Assembly: GCF_000332455.1 (NCBI RefSeq)
Contig: NZ_AOGY02000026.1
Coordinates: forward strand, 1 to 5,565
Direction: 5' to 3'
Length of the DNA: 5,565 nt
DNA from: Leptospira vanthielii serovar Holland str. Waz Holland = ATCC 700522
Lineage (GTDB): Bacteria; Spirochaetota; Leptospiria; Leptospirales; Leptospiraceae
The translations under genes were made by a program, and so were the position numbers. Under the pieces are notes generated by a model that saw nothing but the letters and a program-made list of their open reading frames with translations, was not told the DNA's origin and searched no databases. Positions 1 to 4,585 of the stretch are shown here, piece by piece; the stretch's first letter is position 1, and the number at the start of each line of letters is the position of its first letter.

Positions 1-98
1 TTCGGAAGCAGAAACTGCCTCTGTCACCAAAATCAACATTGCAGCCGCAGAACCGTCGTCAGATGCCTTTTCCGGAATACAGTTCATAAATACAAAGG
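1..98 (-). other. Open stretch left of the IS, possible distal part of the gene disrupted at 1160-1414
   Basis: The minus strand is open through this whole segment and runs off the window edge; it includes the residues MNCIPEKASDDGSAAAM. If the IS and one copy of the flanking 7-bp repeat are removed, this frame joins the frame of the gene starting at 1414 without a break. Against a single gene, GC here is about 45%, while the other half is far more AT-rich. The plus strand is also open in one frame (residues such as TKINIAAAEPSSDAF) up to a stop supplied by the IS end. I cannot decide which strand, if either, is coding, and I do not recognise either product. Confidence 0.3.
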
Positions 99-105
99 TA
101 GAATC
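99..105 (+). repeat. Left copy of 7-bp direct repeat flanking the IS30 element
   Basis: TAGAATC occurs here and again at 1153-1159, just outside each end of the insertion sequence. It may be the target-site duplication. Seven bases is longer than the 2-3 bp usual in the IS30 family, so chance is possible. Joining the two copies keeps a minus-strand reading frame open. Confidence 0.45.
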
Positions 106-110
106 AAATT

Positions 111-123
111 TTTAACGCAACAC
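111..123 (+). repeat. IS30 element left inverted repeat
   Basis: TTTAACGCAACAC is the exact reverse complement of 1137-1149. It lies 29 bp upstream of the transposase start codon. Pairing may extend weakly outward, since both ends continue into A/T-rich bases. Confidence 0.8.
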
Positions 124-139
124 CGATAATCTAATGAAT

Positions 140-145
140 AAGGTG
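140..145 (+). promoter_or_regulatory. Ribosome binding site of the IS30 transposase
   Basis: AAGGTG lies seven bases before the ATG at 153. This supports that start codon for the transposase rather than any internal Met. Confidence 0.55.
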
Positions 146-152
146 TTAATAA

Positions 153-1148
153 ATGAATCATTATACAAGAATTAATTTGAAAGAAAGGGAAGTAATTGCT
201 GAGATGCGATTTAAAGAGGAAAGTATTAGAAGTATAGCTAAGATACTGAATCGAAGTCCTTCAAGCATTTCCAGAGAATTATCTAAAGGTTATTCAAGAA
301 ATTCTTTCATTAATTATTCAGTATCAAATGCTCAAATCATTTCACAGAAGAATGAAAGTTCCAGAAATTCTGGTAAAATAAAGTTGCAAAAACATCCAAA
401 TTTACGAAAATTTATAAAATCTAAATTAGAACTTAAATGGTCACCAGAGCAAATAGAGATGTCTTTAAAAGAAAATCTGCCAAGCGGAATTACAGAATCA
501 GTTTCCCATCAAACTATTTATACTTATATCTATCTTTTACCGAGAGGCGAACTAAAAAGGAATTGCAAAGCTATCTACGCCGAAAGATGAAACCCTACAA
601 AAAGTCGAAAAATACTGATAATAGAGGTAAAATACCAGACATGATAAGCATTGAAGAACGACCAAAATCAGTTGAAAAAAGATCAATTCCAGGACATTGG
701 GAAGGTGATTTGATAATTGGAAAGAATCACAAAAGTGCAATTGGTACAATTGTAGAGAGAACTACTAGAAATGTTATACTGGTTCCTTTAACAAGCACAG
801 ATGCTGAGACGTGGCGTCAGAAAAAGTTTTGCCAAGGAACTAAAAAAAATGCCAACAGAGCTTAGACTTTCGATAACTTATGATCAAGGTAAAGAAATGA
901 GTAACCATAAGCTATTTACAAAAGATACTCAAATGAAAGTATATTTTTGTCATCCGGGAAGTCCTTGGGAAAGGGGGACTTGTGAAAATACGAATATGCT
1001 AATAAGAGATTTCTTTCCTAAAAAAACTGACTTTAATGATATATCAAGAAAAGAACTGAAAAGAGTCCAAAAGCTTTTAAATGAGCGTCCAAGAAAAACG
1101 CTTGGCTGGAAAACTCCCGCGGAAAAAATAAAGGAAGTGTTGCGTTAA
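153..1148 (+). pseudogene. IS30-family DDE transposase, disrupted by two frameshifts
   Basis: Cuts and joins the ends of its own IS element. Three overlapping reading frames together form one IS30 transposase of about 330 residues. The N-terminal part (from 153) has the helix-turn-helix region used to bind the inverted repeats (ESIRSIAKILNRSPSSISRE). The middle frame has PDMISIEERP and GHWEGDLIIG, with the first catalytic Asp at 707-709. The last frame has TYDQGKEM with the second Asp at 882-884, then PWERGTCEN with the catalytic Glu at 984-986, and ends in the family-typical RPRKTLGWKTP. The first break is a net loss of one base in the A run at 554-558: six A would read ELKKELQ, only five are present. 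The second break near 812-820 is a net gain of one base modulo three, best explained by about four extra bases before GTCAGA. All three catalytic residues survive, so the damage looks recent. The homopolymer break could be a sequencing error or a slippage site; the second break is harder to explain that way. Confidence 0.92.
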
Positions 1149-1149
1149 A
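1137..1149 (-). repeat. IS30 element right inverted repeat
   Basis: GTGTTGCGTTAAA is the exact reverse complement of 111-123. It includes the TAA stop of the transposase at 1146-1148. Read on the minus strand, the same bases supply the stop that truncates the neighbouring gene. Confidence 0.8.
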
Positions 1150-1414
1150 CTTTAGAATCTATCATACTAGCTTTTGTAAGATTTAATAGAATTTTAAAAA
1201 TTACAGGGATAAAATGCTGATAAGGTTCTTCAAATTGTGAATATTGATAGATATCAATTCCTAAAATGGATTTTTTTTCGGTTTTTATAGATTGGGTAAA
1301 AAATTCATCTTCAAGTCCTTTGTCACTTTCCGAGAAAGATGTATAATTGTGTTTAATGTCAATTTTTGCAAGATCACTTTCAATTTCAATTAGTGATTTT
1401 TTAAATATATTCAT
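1145..1414 (-). pseudogene. Small unknown gene truncated by the IS30 insertion
   Basis: The frame encodes 89 residues beginning MNIFKKSLIEIESD. Its last two residues and stop come from the junction with the IS, so the native C-terminus is missing. The product looks soluble, with an acidic N-terminal half and a helical, hydrophobic stretch (FIPVIFKILLNLTKASM) just before the break. I recognise no family. The gene starts 46 bases from the end of the attC-like site at 1460-1620 and lies on the same strand as the other cassette genes, so it is probably the next cassette in the array, with its own downstream site lost or outside the window. Joining the 7-bp repeats would let the frame continue for at least 33 more codons into bases 1-98, but the base composition there differs. 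Confidence 0.5.
1153..1159 (+). repeat. Right copy of 7-bp direct repeat flanking the IS30 element
   Basis: TAGAATC here matches 99-105. It sits three bases outside the right inverted repeat, whereas the left copy sits five bases outside, so the exact element ends are uncertain. Confidence 0.45.
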
Positions 1415-1459
1415 AATTTTTATTCCAGGTTATTGAATTAGTAAATATTAAAAAATGTC

Positions 1460-1620
1460 GTATAACGAACTAGTGGAGACGACGTTTCCCGACCCTGAGT
1501 CCCAACGGGACGTTAGGGACTGGCACGGAGTTTGCGGATGCAAACGAGTGACAGAAGGGAAATGTGGCGTAGCCCAAGCGAGGCCTCGTGCCGAAGCGCA
1601 GTGTTTCCACGCTGTTAGGC
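1460..1620 (-). repeat. attC-like recombination site 1 (subtype A)
   Basis: On the minus strand it begins with GCCTAAC, which fits the attC R'' consensus RYYYAAC exactly, and ends with GTTATAC, close to GTTRRRY. Inside, arms at 1473-1481 and near 1606-1613 pair, then TTTCCC (1485-1490) pairs with GGGAAA (1557-1562). Two hairpins sit within: GTCCC/GGGAC (1499-1503 with 1507-1511) inside CCCT/AGGG, and GTTTGC/GCAAAC (1530-1535 with 1540-1545) closed by CAC/GTG. A third palindrome, CGAGGCCTCG, lies only on the right arm. At 161 bp it is longer than most attC sites. It follows the 168-aa gene in transcription order. It could also act in RNA form. Open frames across it are incidental. Confidence 0.7.
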
Positions 1621-1762
1621 GTTGGTTTGGGGGCTTTAATATTTTTTATTCCCGATATTTCCTGGATTTATTTTCTTAGTTAATCAAGGGATATGTTTTT
1701 AGAAGCTGAAGTTCTTAAGATAATATTTCTGATTTAAATTATGAGCTAATTAATTTTTCTAA
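1621..1762. other. Noncoding tail of the 168-aa cassette
   Basis: This AT-rich spacer lies between the stop of the 168-aa gene and attC-like site 1. I see no convincing gene, strong terminator hairpin or repeat in it. Confidence 0.5.
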
Positions 1763-2269
1763 TTATAACTTTGTATAAATAGGAAAGTTTTCTATTTCCT
1801 TTAATTGTATATCAAATTTTTCAATACTATTTAGCGATTTTTCTCGCTCAAGAAATTGTTCAAAATATCTTTTTGCTCTAGGTGAGTAATTATCTATTTC
1901 ATTAGTTATGTATTTTTCTAAATCTTGCCCAAGAATATTTGAAGAATGATTTATTAATATTAGAAAGCGAATATTCTCTCTATAGTCACTAGAAAAATCT
2001 TCCATACTATGGAATAACAAAGCAGCTGATATATATTTATCATCTTTTTTGTATATTGCATATTCGGCTAAGAATCCACTAAATGCTAAAAACTTTCGCT
2101 TCAAATTTTGAGGTATGCTGGTTCTGAAGAATTCTTTGTTTTGTGTATTTAAATTTCTATATCTTTTTGTAAAATCAGTTAATTCTTCGTAAATTGTTTC
2201 TGATTTAGGTCTAAGCTTCGTATTTATTTGATCTAATTTTTTGAATTCATCGTAATTGATTTGATTCAT
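1763..2269 (-). CDS. Cassette protein of unknown function, 168 aa, soluble
   Basis: I do not recognise this protein. It is 168 residues, begins MNQINYDEFKKLDQ, is rich in Lys, Glu, Asn and aromatic residues, and shows no signal peptide or membrane segment, so it is probably cytoplasmic. The pattern suggests a mainly helical fold, with a more hydrophobic core around residues 55-115 (KRKFLAFSGFLAEYAIYKK and later RFLILINHSSNILG). No catalytic motif is evident. The gene lies between attC-like sites 1 and 2 and forms a unit with site 1 downstream, like an integron cassette. It is the only cassette here with a recognisable promoter of its own, placed almost directly against the ATG, so its mRNA may be leaderless. 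No clear Shine-Dalgarno sequence precedes the start. The only later Met is deep in the protein, so this start is preferred. Confidence 0.72.
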   Translation of the reverse strand: MNQINYDEFKKLDQINTKLRPKSETIYEELTDFTKRYRNLNTQNKEFFRTSIPQNLKRKFLAFSGFLAEYAIYKKDDKYISAALLFHSMEDFSSDYRENIRFLILINHSSNILGQDLEKYITNEIDNYSPRAKRYFEQFLEREKSLNSIEKFDIQLKEIENFPIYTKL

Positions 2270-2271
2270 AC

Positions 2272-2299
2272 ATTATATATTTAAGGCGATTTTTTTCAA
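2272..2299 (-). promoter_or_regulatory. Putative sigma-70-type promoter for the 168-aa gene
   Basis: On the minus strand TTGAAA (2294-2299) and a perfect TATAAT (2272-2277) are separated by 16 bases. The -10 box ends two bases before the ATG at 2269, so transcription would begin at or just past the start codon. Either the mRNA is leaderless, or the match is chance in AT-rich DNA, or the true translation start lies further in. Confidence 0.4.
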
Positions 2300-2405
2300 T
2301 TCTATGGATTTAAGAAGAAATCAAAAAAGAATATATTTTTTTCGATTTTTTATTTATAAAGATAGTTTTTTGCCCATGTCCTCAGGCATACAATCCCAAA
2401 CTTGC
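2300..2405. other. Leader region of the 168-aa cassette
   Basis: AT-rich DNA between attC-like site 2 and the promoter of the 168-aa gene. It contains long A and T runs and no gene I can support. Confidence 0.4.
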
Positions 2406-2567
2406 GCATAACGAATTAGTGGAGACGACGTTCCTCGTAGCTGAGCCTCCGGAGGAGGCGTTAGCGTCGGCGCGTCTTCTTGCAGAGCAAGAAGCGTGAC
2501 GGAGAGGAATGTGGCGCAGCCCAAGCGAGGCCTCGTGCCGAAGCGCAGCGTTTCCACGCTGTTATGC
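2406..2567 (-). repeat. attC-like recombination site 2 (subtype B)
   Basis: The ends are a perfect inverted pair, GCATAAC (2406-2412) and GTTATGC (2561-2567). The arm GTGGAGACG pairs with CGTTTCCAC near the right end. The middle arm is TTCCTC with GAGGAA, replacing the TTTCCC/GGGAAA of subtype A while keeping the pairing. Hairpin 1 is GCCTCC (2445-2450) with GGAGGC (2454-2459), flanked by GCT/AGC. Hairpin 2 is CTTCTTGC with GCAAGAAG. The right arm carries the palindrome CGAGGCCTCG. In minus-strand order it follows the 267-aa gene, whose stop is only 16 bases away. Confidence 0.72.
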
Positions 2568-2583
2568 GAAGTCCTTTGGTCTA

Positions 2584-3387
2584 CTATAGAAATTCATCGC
2601 AAATATTTGAATTTTGAAATATAATTGAACGTTGCTTGCAGTATAATTTTAGTATATTATTCCAATAAACTTGAAAATACTCTTGTTTTTGATGACAATG
2701 CTTTATAAGCGGAATATTATTTTTTTCAAATTCTGAATTAAAAATACAGTTTTGAATAATAGAATTAAATACAAAAAAGACAATTTTTCCCTTTTCTGTT
2801 GAAATTTCAATGAGCTTGTCAAATTTCGTATTTTCATAATCAGTATTGTATTCTTGGGGAGATATAAAAGAAAGTAAATTGAAATTGTTACCTAATTTTG
2901 ACTTTATATAATTTAAATGAGTTTTTTTGAATTTTATTTTAATATTACTAAAAATGTCAACGCTTAAAATGTTTTCTTCAATTCGATCATTGATGAAAAT
3001 TTCGTTTTCTTGAAAAGTATTACTCCGAAAATATTTAGCATATTCTTCCCTTTTTGTAGCAGTTAAAGTTTTTTCTGAATTTGTAAAATTATTTTCAATT
3101 TTGTATATTGTGTGTTTTTTTAGTAGGGCAATTTTCAAATATTCAAAAGAGATGAATATTGTAAAAATAATTAATATTGAGATAAAGTTTTCTTTTTTAA
3201 TTATTCTGCATGAGAAAATGAATAAGAGAAGGAAAATGAATCCATAAAAAATAATTGGATATAAAACCAGAAAATGTAACCAAACGTATGTATCATTTAA
3301 AGAGTTTTCTGGAATTAAATATAAAAGAAAATCTATTAAGTAGGATATTAGATAAAAGATGTTTAGAAAAATGAATAATTTATTCAT
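2584..3387 (-). CDS. Cassette-borne inner-membrane protein of unknown function, 267 aa
   Basis: I do not recognise this family. The N-terminal third has three strongly hydrophobic segments, at about residues 4-25, 36-58 and 68-87. The basic RIIKK after the second suggests that loop is cytoplasmic, which would put the C-terminal domain of roughly 180 residues outside the inner membrane. That domain is rich in Lys, Asn, Ile and Phe, has scattered Cys (NCIF, HCHQK, LYCKQ, NICDEF) and shows no enzyme motif. The gene fills its cassette almost completely: 16 bases separate the ATG from site 3, and 16 bases separate the stop from site 2. No Shine-Dalgarno sequence is visible and there is no room for a promoter inside the spacer. 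Expression therefore probably depends on readthrough from the brnTA unit or on a promoter within site 3. Its role may be sensing, transport or defence, but nothing here shows which. Confidence 0.75.
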   Translation of the reverse strand: MNKLFIFLNIFYLISYLIDFLLYLIPENSLNDTYVWLHFLVLYPIIFYGFIFLLLFIFSCRIIKKENFISILIIFTIFISFEYLKIALLKKHTIYKIENNFTNSEKTLTATKREEYAKYFRSNTFQENEIFINDRIEENILSVDIFSNIKIKFKKTHLNYIKSKLGNNFNLLSFISPQEYNTDYENTKFDKLIEISTEKGKIVFFVFNSIIQNCIFNSEFEKNNIPLIKHCHQKQEYFQVYWNNILKLYCKQRSIIFQNSNICDEFL

Positions 3388-3403
3388 ACAATTTTAGGAT
3401 TTC

Positions 3404-3565
3404 GCATAACGAACTAGTGGAGACGACGTTTCCCGACCCTGAGTCCCGAACGGGACGTTAGGGACTGGCACGGAGTTTGCTGCTGCAAACGAGTGACAGA
3501 AGGGAAATGTGGCGCAGCCCAAGCGAGGCCTTGTGCCGAAGCGCAGCGTTTCCATGCTGTTAGTC
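3404..3565 (-). repeat. attC-like recombination site 3 (subtype A)
   Basis: It closely matches site 1. Ends are GCATAAC (3404-3410) and GTTAGTC (3559-3565). Internal hairpins are GTCCC/GGGAC with a GAAC loop and GTTTGC/GCAAAC with a TGCT loop, so loops differ from site 1 while stems are kept. The right L arm reads CGTTTCCAT, giving a G-T pair with the left GTGGAGACG. The right-arm palindrome has one change, CGAGGCCTTG. In minus-strand order it follows the brnTA pair. Its left end with three further bases (TTCGCATAAC) is the exact complement of the right end of site 2 (GTTATGCGAA), so the 267-aa cassette has matching 10-bp ends. Confidence 0.72.
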
Positions 3566-3744
3566 GCAGTAGGTTATTTTATAATTATATTTATTATTTC
3601 TACTAAGTTTTTTTATAGTTAAATAATTGTAGAAGAGAGTTGGATTTAAAAAATTTGATCAGCTAATATTGAAAATCAGAGAATCCAGTTTCATCTTGAT
3701 AAATACTAGATAAATTAAGCGAACTGAAAATTAGAAACTAAAAG
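3566..3744. other. Noncoding tail of the brnTA cassette
   Basis: This AT-rich spacer lies between the antitoxin stop and attC-like site 3. It holds a loose inverted pair, TTCTAC/GTAGAA on the minus strand with a long loop, but no convincing terminator and no gene I can support. Confidence 0.45.
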
Positions 3745-3951
3745 TTATGCAGAAAGTTCTTTTTGTAGTTCAACTTCCTTTTTTAATACTTTATTTATAA
3801 TTGAATTTATATCTTTACCTTTCGAAATAGCTATTTTCGAAAAATATTCTTCAATATCGTTATCTAGATAAATTGGTAGGTGGACATCCTTTTTATCTTT
3901 AATGTAAAAAATTCCTTTTTTGCCTTTTGAAAAGTCGTAATTTTTTTTCAT
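3745..3951 (-). CDS. brnA: BrnA-type ribbon-helix-helix antitoxin
   Basis: Small DNA-binding antitoxin, 68 residues, expected to bind and neutralise the BrnT toxin and to repress their shared promoter. The N-terminus MKKNYDFSKGKKGIFY matches the opening typical of BrnA-like antitoxins. Residues about 24-62 (VHLPIYLDNDIEEYF followed by SKGKDINSIINKVLKKE) fit a ribbon-helix-helix: a short strand, then two helices. It starts two bases after the toxin stop, in the canonical toxin-first order of brnTA. A purine-rich AGGTAAAG within the toxin end can serve as its ribosome binding site, so the two are probably translated from one mRNA. Its stop codon lies within GCATAAC, the same heptamer that ends the attC-like sites. 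Confidence 0.87.
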   Translation of the reverse strand: MKKNYDFSKGKKGIFYIKDKKDVHLPIYLDNDIEEYFSKIAISKGKDINSIINKVLKKEVELQKELSA

Positions 3952-3953
3952 AA

Positions 3954-4250
3954 CTATTCTTTACCTAGTCTTTGGAGATATTCATTCTCCTCAGTTCTAT
4001 TCGCCTGTCTTGCAGAAATTATTCTTAATTTTTCCTCTGATTTATTAGATTTGTCTACAAAAACAACAACTACAATGGTAAAATTTTCAACTTTTCCGAT
4101 GACTAGCCACCTATCCTCATTTTCAGAATGTTTTTCGTCTTGTATGTATATAGCATCTTTATCTAGAAATACTTCAGAGGCTTGATTGAATGAAATATTA
4201 TGTTTTCTTAGATTTGAGGCGTTTTTCTTATGATCCCATTCAAATAGCAT
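3954..4250 (-). CDS. brnT: BrnT-family ribonuclease toxin
   Basis: Type II toxin of the BrnT (DUF497) family, 98 residues, normal length for the family. These proteins have a RelE-like fold and cleave RNA in the cytoplasm, which stops growth when free of BrnA. Family landmarks in order are FEWDHKKNASNLRKHNISF near the N-terminus, EVFLDKDA, the HSENEDRWLVIG segment, a hydrophobic strand (TIVVVVFVDK) and the C-terminal RIISARQANRTEENEY. No truncation or frameshift is seen, so the toxin is probably functional. Its ATG lies 95 bases from attC-like site 4, and this leader is AT-rich, with room for the autoregulated promoter expected of such modules, though I see no clear -35/-10 pair. No strong Shine-Dalgarno sequence precedes it. 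As a self-contained cassette gene pair it may help keep the array from being lost. Confidence 0.93.
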   Translation of the reverse strand: MLFEWDHKKNASNLRKHNISFNQASEVFLDKDAIYIQDEKHSENEDRWLVIGKVENFTIVVVVFVDKSNKSEEKLRIISARQANRTEENEYLQRLGKE

Positions 4251-4345
4251 ATATTTATTAAATAGAAGCTTTTTAAGTAGGTAAATTGCAATTTCTTTTC
4301 CTTTTTCTTAAATCTATAATTTAGAATTAATTTTTAACCTATTGC
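4251..4345. other. Leader region of the brnTA cassette
   Basis: AT-rich intergenic DNA between site 4 and brnT, where the brnTA promoter and BrnA operator should lie. I could not single out a reliable promoter. The minus strand has TTGCAA followed by several A/T-rich hexamers at suboptimal spacing. Confidence 0.35.
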
Positions 4346-4507
4346 GCATAACGAACTAGCGGAGACGACGTTCCTCTTAGCTGAGCCTGCAGGGCAGGCG
4401 TTAGCGTCGGCGCGTCTTCTTGCGGAGCAAGAAGCGTGACGGAGAGGAATGTGCCGGAGGCCAAGCGAGGGCTCGTCCCGAAGCGAAGCGTTTCCGCGCT
4501 GTTATCT
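4346..4507 (-). repeat. attC-like recombination site 4 (subtype B)
   Basis: Ends are GCATAAC (4346-4352) and GTTATCT (4501-4507). The L arms read GCGGAGACG (4359-4367) and CGTTTCCGC (4489-4497): both differ from the other sites at the paired position, so the base pair is kept. Hairpin 1 is GCCTGC (4385-4390) with GCAGGC (4394-4399), again changed on both sides relative to site 2. Hairpin 2 keeps CTTCTTGC/GCAAGAAG. The right arm is the most diverged of the four (CGAGGGCTCG in place of CGAGGCCTCG, and CCGGAGG in place of GCGCAGC). In minus-strand order it follows the IS91-like remnant, so its own cassette gene may have been displaced. Confidence 0.7.
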
Positions 4508-4585
4508 GCTGTGCCCTATGCTAAGTTTGGCTTGCTGCCTGTTTTTTCTCACTAAGGAATTTAATAGTCCAAAATTGAGTCAAAG
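4508..4585. other. Short spacer between site 4 and the IS91-like remnant
   Basis: This segment probably contains the 3' end of the IS91-like element, where the family keeps its rolling-circle origin. I see no definite terminal motif and cannot place the element boundary. Confidence 0.35.

Larger units (their letters stand above)
106..1152 (+). mobile_element. IS30-family insertion sequence, about 1.04 kb, probably inactive
   Basis: The element carries one transposase gene on the plus strand, bounded by a perfect 13-bp inverted repeat (TTTAACGCAACAC at 111-123, with its complement at 1137-1149). Its size of about 1.04 kb and the single IS30-type DDE transposase fit the family. The right inverted repeat overlaps the transposase stop codon, so the element is very compact. 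The outer limits given assume the 7-bp direct repeats are the target duplication; the strictly supported limits are 111-1149. Two frameshifts in the transposase suggest it cannot move by itself. It has landed beside or inside the small minus-strand gene starting at 1414. Confidence 0.85.

Noticed and set aside
554..561. Programmed -1 frameshift site in the IS30 transposase
   Set aside because: The run has only five A and does not form the classical X XXY YYZ heptamer, and a second unrelated frameshift follows downstream, so mutation or sequencing error is simpler.
552..749. Minus-strand open frame of 65 codons within the IS30 transposase
   Set aside because: It lies antisense to well-conserved transposase sequence and has no recognisable protein features.
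801..1148. Separate gene starting at the Met at 801
   Set aside because: Its content is the C-terminal catalytic half of the IS30 transposase; the Met arises only from the shifted frame over DAET.
1455..1679. Plus-strand open frame of 74 codons
   Set aside because: It covers attC-like site 1, whose conserved structure explains the sequence. The product is rich in Arg, Gly and Cys and has no family resemblance.
2354..2557. Minus-strand open frame of 67 codons
   Set aside because: It runs through attC-like site 2. The equivalent frame is not kept across the other copies, so it is a by-product of the repeat.
3600..3660. Terminator downstream of brnA
   Set aside because: The inverted pair TTCTAC/GTAGAA has a loop of about 26 bases, no GC-rich stem and no U tract in the right place.
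1460..4507. CRISPR array
   Set aside because: The repeats are about 160 bp, with spacers of roughly 780-840 bp that carry genes; CRISPR repeats and spacers are a few tens of bases each.
1460..4507. Repeats as MITEs or terminal inverted repeats of a transposon
   Set aside because: No target duplications flank the copies, and the terminal pairing is short and matches attC cores better. I keep this as a weaker alternative, since a non-mobile structured RNA or a MITE cannot be fully excluded from one window.
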